In this document: one piece after another, positions 38,515 through 47,532 of the stretch
How positions within the stretch are numbered: position 1 is the first letter of the stretch
Layout of the letters: every line of letters begins with the position of its first letter
Origin: Isochrysis galbana
Lineage: Eukaryota; Haptophyta; Isochrysidales; Isochrysidaceae
Reading direction: 5' to 3'
Length of the DNA: 64,000 bases
NCBI GenBank assembly: GCA_018136815.1
Contig: CM030934.1
Location: forward strand, 1,520,979 to 1,584,978
Program-made: the position numbers and the translations under genes
The notes under the pieces: model-generated
Seen by the model: only the letters and a program-made list of their open reading frames with translations
Database searches by the model: none
What the model was told of the DNA's origin: nothing

Positions 38515-40821
38515 ATGGAGCGCGCCAGCGAGCCTCTCCTCTCCTTCGGGCCCCCCGCCGAGGGCGGCCCCCCAGCCCCCATGGACCTGTCGCAGTCGAA
38601 GCGGCCGCGTCCGCCGCCAGAGGCCGAGCAGGTGTGTGCGACCCCGGTCGCACCCCGCGGCCCGTGGCCTCGGCCACACCCAACAAGGCAGCCATGCTGG
38701 CCACCCCCATGGGGGCAGGCAGGCTGCAGTCTCCACCACCCAACCACCACGATCACACTGCCACATCCTCCATGGGCATGCCTTATGGCAGAGGCCCCTC
38801 CCACCCCGGTGACGGTCGCGCTGCCACGGCAGCGCGACTCGAGGCCGGGTGGCCCCTATGGGCACAACAACATGACAACATCCAATGACAAAACGTACAG
38901 CACACCCCCTTGGAGAAGCAGGGAAGACTGGCCAACAGGGAGCCGAAGGCAAACCCTGACCCCAAAAGCAACACAACACCCTCTCTCCCAACCTCTTGGC
39001 CCCGTGACACTCACCACCAACCTGCCCCTTCCTGCACCTCAGGAGCCAGACTCAGAAGATGAGGACACCAATGTGAACACAGATGCCACGTACGACATGT
39101 CGTTCCATCAAGAGGGCGACCTCACCTTACTCGACACGACGGTCTACGCCGCCATTGTCGAGCTTCTACTCGAACTCGAGGGTGTGGACCCCGAGCCCGA
39201 CTTCTGGGCCCGATCCTCGAAGGGCCCATGGCACATCGGGGTGAACGAAGACTGCATGATGCAATTCCAAACTCGTTACGGCGAGCACACCACGATCAAG
39301 GTCCACAACGTCGAAGTCAAGGTGAAAATCAAGTTCGAATCTATCGAAAACAAACTCAACACGAAAGGCTCCTCGTCGCGCAAAGCGCTGTATGAGGCAC
39401 TCCAAGACGTGGCGGCCCACGTCGTAATCGAAGCAGAGGGGCTAGCACAAGCCTCCGTCATCACGCTGAGCGTAATCGTCAAGGCCATCGAGAAAGAAGG
39501 CTTCACCTTCCTTAAGGGGAATCGTGAACGCATGAAGCTCGAAGGCGAGTCCGGCACCTTCGTTTCCAAGGTAGCTCACTCCACGCGCTGGCACATCTAC
39601 ATTTCAGCGGTCCAAGGTAACTTCCTAGCGGGCAACTTTCCGCGCAAGCTGATCCTAATCATCGACAACAAAGCGGTGCCGGTCAACTACGCGATCCGCG
39701 CGTGCAAACCGTTGCAGATGCCCCAAGCGCTGCAATCGGGCCACAAGCTAATGATACACGGCAGCACCAAAGGATGCAAGGGATGGCGCCCAGAAGTAGC
39801 CCATGGCTTAACCCCCATGCACCGCCTCTGCGGATGCGATGCAGAGGCGGCAAAACGCAAAGAGCGCAGGGAGGGCTGGAAGACCACCCCCCGCCCCAAG
39901 TCGGCTCGCGAGGCACTGGGCAAAGACCCACCCAAGCCGTGCGCACGCTTCAAGCAAGGCCTCTGCCTTCGCAACAAACGCGGAGTCCGCTGCAACCTCT
40001 CGCACGAAATTCCAGGTGCATGGATCGACAACAAATGCACGATCCGCTGCCACCTCCACCCCCACAAAAAGATCGCGGGGGTCTGTCTGAACGGCCCGTC
40101 GTGCCTCTTCCTCCATCCAGAGTGCGCGGCGGCCCTATTAGCAAGGCTGCATGCGATAGACCGCGACGCGGCCCACCCACCGCACCCTAGGCTCACCTTT
40201 GACTCCACCCTCGGGTACCCAGGTGAAGGACCGATCCGGGTCGCGACATACAACATCAACGGCACCAAAGGCGGCAAACTAGCCGCGGTGCTATCTCAAG
40301 CGCGTAAGGCGGGAGTAGACATACTCCTCCTCCAAGAGCTGCACGCGTACGAAGACGGCTCGCATCACCGCTCACACAGAACGGCGACCCTCCTAGGCTG
40401 GCATTGGTTTGTCTCGCCGGGAGAGCTAGCGGACCCGGCAAGCGGAGTCGCGATTGCGATTCGCGACGCGTGCGCCAGGGTGATCCCTAGAGTAGACTCG
40501 GTAGTGGAAATCATAAAAGGGAGATGCATAAAGGTGGACATAGAACTAGACGAAAAACTATATCGCATAATCTCAATATACCTAAGCGCTAGCCCGGGGC
40601 CGAGAGGCAGATTCACGATCCTCGCCAGAGGCCTCGTGCCCCCAGACAGGCCCTCGACCGCACGCACAAACAAGGCCTCCCAAGGGAGGAAACCTAAACT
40701 CAAGTCCCCGCGTGAACTATGCGCCCCCGTTTTCACAATCAACGACAAGGACACACTATCGCTGGGCACAAACCTATCCGCGGTAGCGCAAGCGCTCCGC
40801 ATAGCGGGGAGACTCGCATAA
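38515..40821 (+). CDS. Non-LTR retrotransposon protein: zinc-finger N half plus partial APE endonuclease
   Basis: 768 residues from the ATG at 38515 (MERASEPLLSFGPPAEGG). The first 200 residues are Pro-rich. Around residues 475-550 are CCCH-type fingers: CARFKQGLCLRNKRGVRC-NLSH and GVCLNGPSCLFLH. From about 570 comes an APE-type endonuclease: IRVATYNINGTKGGKLAAVL and ILLLQELHAYEDG supply the catalytic Asn and Glu. The domain stops after IISIYLSASPGPRGRF, before the DxN and SDH motifs, and continues directly with the C-terminal tail (TARTNKASQGRKPKLKSP ... RIAGRLA) seen in copy 1. Thus the deletion kept the frame. It cannot encode a working endonuclease or RT. Nucleic-acid binding may remain. 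Confidence 0.9.
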   Translation: MERASEPLLSFGPPAEGGPPAPMDLSQSKRPRPPPEAEQVCATPVAPRGPWPRPHPTRQPCWPPPWGQAGCSLHHPTTTITLPHPPWACLMAEAPPTPVTVALPRQRDSRPGGPYGHNNMTTSNDKTYSTPPWRSREDWPTGSRRQTLTPKATQHPLSQPLGPVTLTTNLPLPAPQEPDSEDEDTNVNTDATYDMSFHQEGDLTLLDTTVYAAIVELLLELEGVDPEPDFWARSSKGPWHIGVNEDCMMQFQTRYGEHTTIKVHNVEVKVKIKFESIENKLNTKGSSSRKALYEALQDVAAHVVIEAEGLAQASVITLSVIVKAIEKEGFTFLKGNRERMKLEGESGTFVSKVAHSTRWHIYISAVQGNFLAGNFPRKLILIIDNKAVPVNYAIRACKPLQMPQALQSGHKLMIHGSTKGCKGWRPEVAHGLTPMHRLCGCDAEAAKRKERREGWKTTPRPKSAREALGKDPPKPCARFKQGLCLRNKRGVRCNLSHEIPGAWIDNKCTIRCHLHPHKKIAGVCLNGPSCLFLHPECAAALLARLHAIDRDAAHPPHPRLTFDSTLGYPGEGPIRVATYNINGTKGGKLAAVLSQARKAGVDILLLQELHAYEDGSHHRSHRTATLLGWHWFVSPGELADPASGVAIAIRDACARVIPRVDSVVEIIKGRCIKVDIELDEKLYRIISIYLSASPGPRGRFTILARGLVPPDRPSTARTNKASQGRKPKLKSPRELCAPVFTINDKDTLSLGTNLSAVAQALRIAGRLA

Positions 40822-41233
40822 CAGCGCACAAACCCAACCCGCGGCCCTCCTGCATACCAGACCCCCGTACTCGGCCACACCGTGAACCAACCGTCTACCT
40901 CACTGACACACGATACAATATAATAACAACCGATAGCCCGATGGCGCAGGAGGAAGAGGAGGACAACCTATCGGGGATCGGAACACGCCGTCTGCTGCAG
41001 GAAACCCCACACACCCAGCCCCTAGGTAGCGCACGAGGGACGGGCCGCAAGGCAGGTGGAGGGGGGGGAGAGGAGCGGACGTGGCTGCACAGTAAGGGTG
41101 CGAGGTCGCGCGCGCGGCGAGAATATTAAGAAGTTTTTTTTTTTGATCGTGGGGCAAGTCTCAGCGAGGCTAGGGCATGGAGTGTAGAGGAGTCTTGAGA
41201 GAGCGGGGGAAAGGTCGCGCTACGCGCTACATC

Positions 41234-41262
41234 TAGGCGCAGGCCAGAATATCTAGACAGTC
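41234..41262 (+). repeat. hAT-like terminus
   Basis: TAGGCGCAGGCCAGAATATC fits TAGG-N3-AGGCC plus AATAT; it abuts the end of the F5/8 fragment. Confidence 0.4.
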
Positions 41263-41510
41263 CCGGGGATATTTGCATCTCTGCTCCACACCGTATTCCT
41301 TGCTGAATCGAGAATTGCTAGTTTTGCCCCAGCCATTCTTTCTTGGCAACAATCCTTTCTGTTGTTGACAATGATTTTGCCAATCGATACGTCGCTTTCT
41401 AGATCCACCATGAACCAGGGATTCACCTCGTTTTTTGTCGTGTGTGCAAATGTGTCAAAATTTCCATCCGTCATTTTCGATGCATGATACTTCTCCTCGT
41501 ACCGCGTGCG
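41253..41510 (-). pseudogene. F5/8 type C (discoidin-like) domain fragment
   Basis: Minus strand: YHASKMTDGNFDTFAHTTKN, NPWFMVDLESDVSIGKIIVN, NRKDCCQERMAGAKLAILDS. This order (DG..dt...W..vDL......i.v.NR.DCCq.R..gA...ll) is that of fucolectin/F5-8 C domains that bind sugars. It ends at a stop that lies in the neighbouring hAT-like terminus, and no ATG starts it (upstream is Lys/Gly-rich low complexity). Either an exon truncated by a transposon or a host fragment captured by one. Confidence 0.65.
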
Positions 41511-42260
41511 GCGACCTCTCGTTCCCTCTTTGCCCTCGCCTCCTTTGTCGCCTCCCTTGTTGCCTGCTTGCCCCTCACCTGGCTTACCTCCTTGCGTGCT
41601 CCTATCGCGTTGGGCAAGGGCACTCTCCACGGCGCCGAGAAGGTCCAAGTGGAGTGAGTGCCACAAGGGTTCTCGTAGGCGCCTTGACCCTCTCCCTCCT
41701 CATCTCCCACCTGTCGCCAGCCGCCCCTCTCCGCCCGTTTGCTTACGCAAACGGCAAACGGGTCCCATTTCTTACCGCACGCACTCCATCGGGGGGGGTG
41801 CAAACCCCCCCCTTTCCCTCTCTCCATTCTCCTCCTCCTGTGTCCCTGCGGCGCGTCGCCATGCGGCGCGCCACGGCCTGCTCTCAGAGGTCCTTTGGGG
41901 GCTCCCAGAGGGCCAGCCAGGGCAGCTCAGGGGGCAGTGGAGGCTGGGGCTCAGCCCCTGGCCCCCCCTGCCTCTCCCACGCTTGCCTCGATGGCCATGG
42001 GAGCCGCCCAGAGGCATCTGTCTGCCTGGCGACCAGGGAAGGGGGGGGGGGTCAGCTCGAGGGCAGGCCCACGCAGGGCGTGGGAGTGCGAAGCACGGCC
42101 CGCGCCCACTAGGGGTCTGGGCCAGTGTGGTGATTGCCCAGCCCCTGCCAAAGGGCAGGGGCTGTGGTTGATTGTACGGGCCCACCCCTGGGGGTGTCCG
42201 CGATGGAGAGAGGGGGGCGCGAGGCCCCCATTGACCCCTACTTATAAAGTAGGTTGTTCA
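41511..42260 (+). repeat. GC-rich dispersed module, copy of 5550-5862
   Basis: 41990-42257 matches 5570-5855 (CCATGGGAGCCGCCCAGAGG, GCTCGAGGGCAGGCCCA, GGTGTCCGCGATGGAG) and ends in the hairpin CTACTT-ATA-AAGTAG. 41511-41989 is C/T-rich without a supportable gene. Confidence 0.65.
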
Positions 42261-42261
42261 C

Positions 42262-42553
42262 GAACCAAGGTAAGAGGAAAGCAGTCGCCTAGTGGAACAG
42301 GAGGAAGGTGAGAACCGGACTGCTAGGGGCAGGAGCACTCCGCCGCACTCCGCCCAACCCCTCCACTCCCACTCCCACGCTCCCACTCCCACAACCTGTG
42401 AGCTCCTACTCCTAAGTAGCGCACGAGGCACGATGGACGATGGGAGGAGCCGTAAGGCAGGTTGGGGGAGAATGGAAGGGTCAGGGGCGTAGCCACAAAG
42501 TGGAGTCCCAGAGCCACGCGCGAGGCAAGAATTTTAAAAAAGTTTTTTTTTTG
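42262..42553 (+). mobile_element. Family A LINE tail, 5'-truncated
   Basis: AGTAGCGCACGAGGCACG, GCCGTAAGGCAGG, CGCGAGGCAAGAATTTTAAA then AAAG plus ten T near 42553. Confidence 0.75.
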
Positions 42554-42747
42554 CAAAACTGCACTATGATAATGATAATGTCACCGCTACTACTACCACT
42601 ACAACACTACCACCAAGACTACAACCACTACCACCACGTAGCGGACGGCAACAAAACAGACCACTTGCACACTGAAGAAGACAGGCAGCTTTCGAGATTC
42701 AAGTACCCCGTGCGTTCTCAACGATCGACAAGGAAACTGTCAGAGCA

Positions 42748-43299
42748 TTAATCCCCGTGTCTCCGCAGTAGCCACAACCCATCTTTGAGATAATGTGTGT
42801 TCTCTACTGCAATGCCCTTATTCTCGCTGCGGATCCTCTCAGTGCTAGCCGTCGTGACGCCAATGGCGATCGCGTGCTCCTTACCCTCAGCATATACAGC
42901 GATGATAGACTCGGCTGGCACGTCGTCCATTTTTCCACCGGCTGAATTGAGACCAGGGGACATGATATTTGCGCCAGATAGGACAAAACGAATGGCGCCA
43001 CGGTCAACTTGGTACTTGGGTAGGATGTCTGGATACCGGTGGAGAAGGCGAAGGGTCGGAATGAATGGGCCGCTCCGACACTGGAAGAAGATAAACTCGC
43101 CACTTGGGTCCAGAATGACTTGCCGATTCTCAGTGCATTTGCAGACGAAGAGGTCGCTCTTCTTTGGCAAGATGTCCTCGATATGTTCCTCAAGGGCCGG
43201 GTACTGCTCGATGATGGCGGCACGGATACCGCGCTGCTCAGAGGAGCGAACTTTACTGTGGCTCCGGATGTGTTCCTCTTTCGTGAACTTGCGGAACAT
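42748..43299 (-). CDS. MCTS1: MCT-1/Tma20-type PUA-domain translation factor
   Basis: 183 residues in one exon from the ATG at 43299 (MFRKFTKEEHIRSHSKVRSS). Length and sequence agree with MCTS1 of animals (181) and yeast Tma20. N-terminal domain: AIIEQYPALEEHIEDILPKK; PUA domain from about residue 90: PTLRLLHRYPDILPKYQVDR, GAIRFVLSGANIMSPGL and AIAIGVTTASTERIRSENKG; end GLWLLRRHGD. In other eukaryotes it pairs with DENR/Tma22 to recycle post-termination 40S subunits and to promote reinitiation. No oddities; flanked by retroelement tails. Confidence 0.96.
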   Translation of the reverse strand: MFRKFTKEEHIRSHSKVRSSEQRGIRAAIIEQYPALEEHIEDILPKKSDLFVCKCTENRQVILDPSGEFIFFQCRSGPFIPTLRLLHRYPDILPKYQVDRGAIRFVLSGANIMSPGLNSAGGKMDDVPAESIIAVYAEGKEHAIAIGVTTASTERIRSENKGIAVENTHYLKDGLWLLRRHGD

Positions 43300-43603
43300 T
43301 TTCGACTAGAAAGGAGTGCTGTGGTCGCTGGAGGGGGGCCCACGCGGCGCCGAGGGGCGGCGTAGGTAACACTCTGACACCCACCTATAAACGGATAAAA
43401 TAGAGAAAAAAACCTTTTAATTTGTCCGGAGTTTTGTATTAGAAGGGGCTCATAGTCCCCATGTGCCTTGGTGTACGCTTAATTAGGTGTCCTCCGATCT
43501 CGTCCCCTCTTTGCGTCGCTAAGACCATGCTACATCTAGCTCTCGTCTCGCTACTCGGTATGGGCCTGCCCACGGCTGTCCCACGCGCTCTATTCGAACA
43601 TAA
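43300..43603. other. Upstream region of MCTS1, no other gene
   Basis: AT-richer sequence with no recognised promoter motif. Confidence 0.4.
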
Positions 43604-43624
43604 TTAATATTCTCGCCTCGCGCA

Positions 43625-43642
43625 AAACTATTGTTATAGTTT
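43625..43642 (+). promoter_or_regulatory. 5' hairpin of element 3
   Basis: Stem AAACTAT/ATAGTTT with loop TGTT, 5 nt before the ATG at 43648. The sequence differs from the stems at 3166 and 38494, but the pairing and spacing are kept. Confidence 0.7.
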
Positions 43643-43647
43643 GAACT

Positions 43648-44652
43648 ATGGAGCGTGCCGCGACCGCTCCCGAGCCCCAGGCGACCCTCGCCACCGCGCC
43701 CCACCTGGGACGCCCCACGCCGCCCGAGGCGGCTCGTCAGAAAGCCCTCTCAGAGCCCATCCAACCCATCCAAACCACACCCGCGCAAGCGCGCGGGGTG
43801 GCGAGCACTGGCACCGAACAGGTTGCCACCATGGCTCTGCGCATCATGCAGGGGGTCTTGGAGACCCCCTCCAACAGTGGGAAACCCTCCCACCCCAAGA
43901 GCACCTCATGTGGGAGGGCAGCTCAGCTGCCCTCCCCATGGTGGAAACCTCTACCATCAGTGCACCCAACATGGGAGGGCACTTCACAACCATCAACCCC
44001 ATACGGAGAGCACCCCATGCCTCTGTTTTTCAACTTGTTGACACAATTCTCGTCTTCACCCCACTCTTGTGGGCCACTAGTACCAATCACTCAGTGCCCT
44101 GCCTTGGGCCCTCTCTCAACACAAGACTCCCTCTCCCACGCCCCCTTCACACTTCAACCAACCCAAACGGCACGAACCCCCCCGCCCTCTGTTCAAAGCA
44201 CCAAAAATTTCAATTCAAGACACATGTTGATACACTTTTCGTTTTCACCCCACGCTTGTGGGCCACAAGTACCTACAACTCAGTGCCCTGCCTTGGGCCC
44301 TCTTTCAACACTTCACTCCATCTCCCACTCCCTCATCCCACTACAACCAACCCAAGAAGCACAAACCCCCTCGCCCTCGGATTCAAACACCAAAAATTTC
44401 GACTCAAGACCAGAGGGAGGACATGTTTTGAGGCGGCGTCGCTGCCCATGCCTAGCGCAAGGGTATAGCGCCCCCACTCAAACATCTCCTTCCCCAAAGC
44501 TCCTCTTTGAGGAGTTGCTCCTCACCCTCCCATTAGGCCCCCTTGCCTGCGAGACCAAAACAGGATCCTGGCGTGGGGGGCTGCTTGAGTGTGGAGGGAG
44601 GGGTGCTCCGGCTAGCGCAGGTAGTAAGCTAGTGAAGAGCTGGGTGGCATAA
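43648..44652 (+). CDS. Element 3 ORF, Pro/Ser/Thr-rich protein with an internal repeat
   Basis: 334 residues from the ATG at 43648 (MERAATAPEPQATLATAPHL). Composition is Pro/Ser/Thr-rich and probably disordered. Residues about 130-255 are two copies of a unit of about 60 residues: PHSCGPLVPITQCPALGPLS and PHACGPQVPTTQCPALGPLS, each followed by QPTQ and TKNF(N/D)SR. No nucleic-acid-binding or enzymatic motif. The MERA start and hairpin link it to the family A ORFs. Function unknown; a structural ORF1-like role would be a guess. Confidence 0.5.
   Translation: MERAATAPEPQATLATAPHLGRPTPPEAARQKALSEPIQPIQTTPAQARGVASTGTEQVATMALRIMQGVLETPSNSGKPSHPKSTSCGRAAQLPSPWWKPLPSVHPTWEGTSQPSTPYGEHPMPLFFNLLTQFSSSPHSCGPLVPITQCPALGPLSTQDSLSHAPFTLQPTQTARTPPPSVQSTKNFNSRHMLIHFSFSPHACGPQVPTTQCPALGPLSTLHSISHSLIPLQPTQEAQTPSPSDSNTKNFDSRPEGGHVLRRRRCPCLAQGYSAPTQTSPSPKLLFEELLLTLPLGPLACETKTGSWRGGLLECGGRGAPASAGSKLVKSWVA
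44035..44410 (+). repeat. Internal tandem duplication in element 3, about 186-bp unit
   Basis: CCCCACTCTTGTGGGCCACTAG / CCCCACGCTTGTGGGCCACAAG-type starts and CAGTGCCCTGCCTTGGGCCC recur about 183-189 bp apart; the frame is kept. Confidence 0.85.
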
Positions 44653-44782
44653 GGGGGAAGGGTGCTTGCGCTCGCCGCGGCAGGGAGTCCTGTCTTGTGT
44701 GCGCGCTAGTCCCGTTCCTTTGCCGCGCCGCGACCCATAAAAATTGTTAAAAATTTAAATTTAATATTCTCGCCTCGCGCGT

Positions 44783-44960
44783 GGCAACAATTATAGTAAC
44801 AGCAAAAACAAAATTCGAATGCAAATTTCGAGACCAAAATCTGCAAAGCTGGGCTTGAGACCATGGGGAATCCGAATCTGTGTGTTTTGTGCGTCAGTAG
44901 CAACACGGGGAACTGTCCAATTGTGATTTTGACGAATTGGGATGGCCCATAGATAGGGCC
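44783..44960 (+). repeat. Dispersed repeat shared with 54404-54550
   Basis: GCAACAATTATAGTAACAGC, AAAATTCGAATGCAAATTTC, GAGACCATGGGGAATCCGAA and AGCAACACGGGGAACTG occur in both. 44930-44965 (GATGGCCCATAG ... GGGCCTGAGGGCAATGA) also matches 57305-57335. GC-rich sequence without a supportable gene follows to 45350. Confidence 0.85.
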
Positions 44961-45354
44961 TGAGGGCAATGAGGAGGGAGGCATGCCGGCGGTAGGCGCG
45001 GCGGAGGAGATGATTTCGGAGGTGCTGACGGGTTGAAGCCCGTCAGCAGAGGAAGGCGGGCAGGCGGGCTTGGGCGAGGGCGAGGACGGGGGCGAGAACG
45101 ACTTCGAGCGAGCGGCGAGAGGCGAGGGCGAGTGAGAGTGAGAGGGGAGGGCTGTGGTGGCAGGGGCTGGCGAGGCGAGGCGAGTTTGTAGGGTATGAGT
45201 GTTACGAGAGCGAGAGCGACGAGAGCGAGAGCGACGGATGACGACTGACGACAGGACGACGGACACGGACACCCAGGAAAACACTCCGACTCTCGCCCCA
45301 CGACTTTCTCACATAACTCGACTGAAATCAAACCCAAACACTCCGTTCAGCCCG

Positions 45355-45735
45355 GATGGGACAACAGGTACAAGATCAACAGGTTTCGGGGGCCTCTTCC
45401 TATTAAGAGGACCTATTGACAGGTCGCAATAGGTCCGTAACAGGTCAAAATAAAACTCATTTTACTAATATTATAGATGTATGAGTATGTGATGTATATT
45501 ATGAATATGATTGGCTTCTGACTTCTGAGCTAAGTTACTAGGGAGAGGAAGGGATCCGAGATCCGAGATGATTTGGGCGTGGCTACGATAGCGGTACCTA
45601 TAGTATAGGCCTATAGCCACGCGCGAGGCGAGAATATTGAAAGGTTTTTTTTTACCTATTACCTATTTACAGGTAACAGGTCTGGTAGGCCTCTTGACCT
45701 CTTAATAGAACCTATTAGAAGCCTATTGTCCCATC
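45355..45735 (+). mobile_element. Short non-autonomous hAT-like element (GATGGGAC termini)
   Basis: Termini GATGGGACAACAGGTAC and, on the other strand, GATGGGACAATAGGC; ACAGGT and ATAGGT units fill both subterminal regions (AACAGGTCAAAA, CCTATTACCTATTTACAGG). Same terminal octamer as the hAT fragments at 9118 and 27965. Flanks show only a weak 8-bp match. Confidence 0.65.
45560..45652 (+). mobile_element. Family A LINE tail nested in the hAT-like element
   Basis: ATAGCCACGCGCGAGGCGAG, AATATTGAAAGG plus T-run at about 45652. Confidence 0.75.
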
Positions 45736-45993
45736 TGAGCCGTTCAGACGACGACGGACAACGATCAAAGGGCGATCTGTCGGCGATCTCGTCTGGAACG
45801 GGAATCGCACCATAACGGAAACAAGGAGCAATCTTGCTACGCAGGATTCCAAGAGATCTATCGAATACGACGAGAGAAGTGCGATGTGCCTAAGGGGGAG
45901 ATACGAAGAAGTCGCAAATTAAACATGATAACGAGCCTCAGCCGGAGATCATAAACCACATTTTATGATCTCGGAACGGGCGCAAAGTGCACA

Positions 45994-46363
45994 ATGGCAT
46001 CGACAATGTCAAGAAGTGGGAAACACCGTCCATTCGCCTATCTGGATACTAGAAATAGAAAGCACCAGCTGCAAGACTTCAATCAACCACAGCAAGCGTG
46101 CACGGCCATCATGCACGCCTGCACGATGGGATATGAAGGAAAAACCAGCGGCGTCGAGTGGGAGCTCTTTGAAGACGTCGTGGAACGCATGCGCAAGGTG
46201 GCAAGTGCAAACGCTTATGCGTTTGAGCTTTGAGCTCCTTGACTTCATCAAGACGAATGTGCTACCAATCGAAGGGGATAACATCAAGGCCAAAGTTGCC
46301 AATGCTCCTTCTCACGTGGTCAATCAGTTTCACTGTCTACGGCACATGATGATCTTGGCTTGA
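45994..46363 (+). pseudogene. Unrecognised gene broken by a 7-bp tandem duplication
   Basis: Starts MASTMSRSGKHRPFAYLDTR at the ATG 45994. It runs through GVEWELFEDVVERMRKVASA to NAYAFEL* at 46233. The repeat TTTGAGC-TTTGAGC at about 46220-46233 explains the stop: without one copy the frame continues AFELLDFIKTNVLPIEGDNI to QFHCLRHMMILA* at 46363. The restored length would be about 120 residues; I give this only as a description of the break. It lies in AT-richer DNA next to the hydroxylase gene. No family recognised. A homopolymer or duplication error in the assembly is the alternative. Confidence 0.5.
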
Positions 46364-46441
46364 ACGCTCTGCTAACCAAATGCGCTTGTCGATGTCGATA
46401 GTATGCGTATTAATAATTGAATCACGTAAGCTAATCCGCTC

Positions 46442-47185
46442 TTAGACTCTAGTAAATTTGGCGACAAAATCTAACAACTCCGGAGTATCGTGTATTTTAC
46501 TTTCTCCTTTCTTTACCCACCATGGTTTTTCTATGTCAAGAAGCAAAACGACCCTATTTTCGTCAGTATCGTTCACGCCAATATGTTCTTTGCTGTCATC
46601 GAACACAATCCACTCTCCCTTTGTAATCTGGCGAAATTCATCCTCGGCTGCAACTCCACTTCTACCTTTCGTGTCGGGATCTGGAACAACAACGCCCATA
46701 TGACAACGAAGAGCTTCATTGGCTAATCCGCTCCATCCGCGATGTTTGTTTAGTTTCGTTCTAGGACCGAGTTTGCTAAAGATCGCAGTTCGAAGTCCTG
46801 GAATGGTTCTGATTAATTCAATTGTCTTTGGAAATGTTGTCGAGTATTCGGCGTTCCAAACTCCAAAGCCATAGAGTGGAACTACCTTCCAATCATGACC
46901 CTTTTCTTTTGTGTAAAGATATTCTTCTGGCCAATCATAAATATTGTACTCACTGCCAAGAAACTCTCTTTCAATGAATTCAAAGTTGCGAGCGAGCATC
47001 TGAAGATGCGGAAAGACTTTGTAGGGGTTCGGGTAATAAAACCTCTGACGACATCCAAAGTAATGCTTCACGCAATGCTTCCCGCCTAGAAATAGCGTAG
47101 ATAATATCACGATGATAAACACAAAGATGACTTCTTTATTGTTTGAAATCAACCCGCGCGGCATTGGACCCATATGCCTTTGCAT
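46442..47185 (-). CDS. Aspartyl/asparaginyl beta-hydroxylase (AspH)-like membrane protein
   Basis: 247 residues from the ATG at 47185. An N-terminal transmembrane segment (about residues 19-35, VIFVFIIVILSTLFLGG) is followed by a lumenal-type domain: WKVVPLYGFGVWN, IRTIPGLRTAIFSKLGP, TKLNKHRGWSGLANEALRCH and VVPDPDT. His148, His162, His201 and Arg211 fall where 2-oxoglutarate and iron ligands are expected in AspH enzymes. Reaction expected: 2OG/Fe(II)-dependent hydroxylation of Asp/Asn side chains. Codons are AT-rich, unlike neighbours, which suggests transfer or a viral origin; AspH-like genes are known in large DNA viruses and algae. Divergent from the small ORF at 47323 with a 137-bp gap. 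Confidence 0.88.
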   Translation of the reverse strand: MQRHMGPMPRGLISNNKEVIFVFIIVILSTLFLGGKHCVKHYFGCRQRFYYPNPYKVFPHLQMLARNFEFIEREFLGSEYNIYDWPEEYLYTKEKGHDWKVVPLYGFGVWNAEYSTTFPKTIELIRTIPGLRTAIFSKLGPRTKLNKHRGWSGLANEALRCHMGVVVPDPDTKGRSGVAAEDEFRQITKGEWIVFDDSKEHIGVNDTDENRVVLLLDIEKPWWVKKGESKIHDTPELLDFVAKFTRV

Positions 47186-47322
47186 CTAGGGACACATTTT
47201 TGGGGGTGGTGAAGGTTAGAATTGTATAAGGTGTAGAAAAAGGCAATGTGGGGGCTAAAAAAAGGGAACCTGCGGAGAGGAGCGGAGAGGACCGCCATTT
47301 ATTTTCGTAGACATATACTAAA

Positions 47323-47532
47323 ATGACTCCTTACGACAATGTCTTCGAGTTGTTATCGCTTTGCATCACTAAGCTATCTCTTACTCTCCAGAGGTTCATT
47401 CTACAACAAGGGAAAATGAATGACGATGACGTCGACAAAATGATGCTTGATATTCAAAATATTAAGACCCTTGCAGATAGTTTAACATCATCAACGGCTC
47501 AAGCAAATGCATCGAAGGTGCGGTTGATCTAG
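47323..47532 (+). CDS. Small helical protein, unknown, in an AT-rich island
   Basis: 69 residues from the ATG at 47323 (MTPYDNVFELLSLCITKLSL). Two amphipathic helical stretches (TLQRFILQQGK; DDDVDKMMLDIQNIKTLADS) suggest a coiled-coil or bundle. Compact position, divergent from the hydroxylase gene. AAAAAGGGAACCT occurs both in the intergenic gap (47258-47272) and just after the stop (47562-47576), a shared regulatory-looking element. No family recognised. Confidence 0.45.
   Translation: MTPYDNVFELLSLCITKLSLTLQRFILQQGKMNDDDVDKMMLDIQNIKTLADSLTSSTAQANASKVRLI

Larger units (their letters stand above)
38491..41144 (+). mobile_element. Family A non-LTR retrotransposon, internally deleted copy 2
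   Basis: Starts CAACTAACTTTATAGTTAG and ends GAGAATATTAAGAAG plus a T-run. Exact 14-bp target-site duplications flank it. It keeps the N-terminal region and part of the endonuclease, and lacks the rest of the endonuclease and all of the RT. The missing part is complementary to that of copy 1. 3' UTR 40822-41144. Confidence 0.92.
43624..44760 (+). mobile_element. Element 3: short retroelement with family A-like 5' hairpin
   Basis: Begins AAAACTATTGTTATAGTTTG and ends in an AT-rich tail (GTTAAAAATTTAAAT). The flanking duplication is perfect over 20 bp. It holds one ORF starting MERA, placed 5 nt after the hairpin as in elements 1 and 2, but its 3' end lacks the T-run. 1137 bp, no enzymatic domain. 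Confidence 0.85.
43604..44780. repeat. 20-bp target-site duplication around element 3
   Basis: TTAATATTCTCGCCTCGCGC at 43604-43623 is repeated exactly at 44761-44780. The duplicated sequence is itself a family A 3' tail in minus orientation. Confidence 0.93.

Noticed and set aside
39683-40277. Minus-strand ORFs inside element 2
   Set aside because: Shadows of the retrotransposon ORF, whose zinc-finger and endonuclease motifs are on the plus strand.
41435-42311. Several ORFs of 190-225 codons
   Set aside because: Located in a GC-rich dispersed module repeated at 5550-5862; stop-free because of composition, no motif in any frame.
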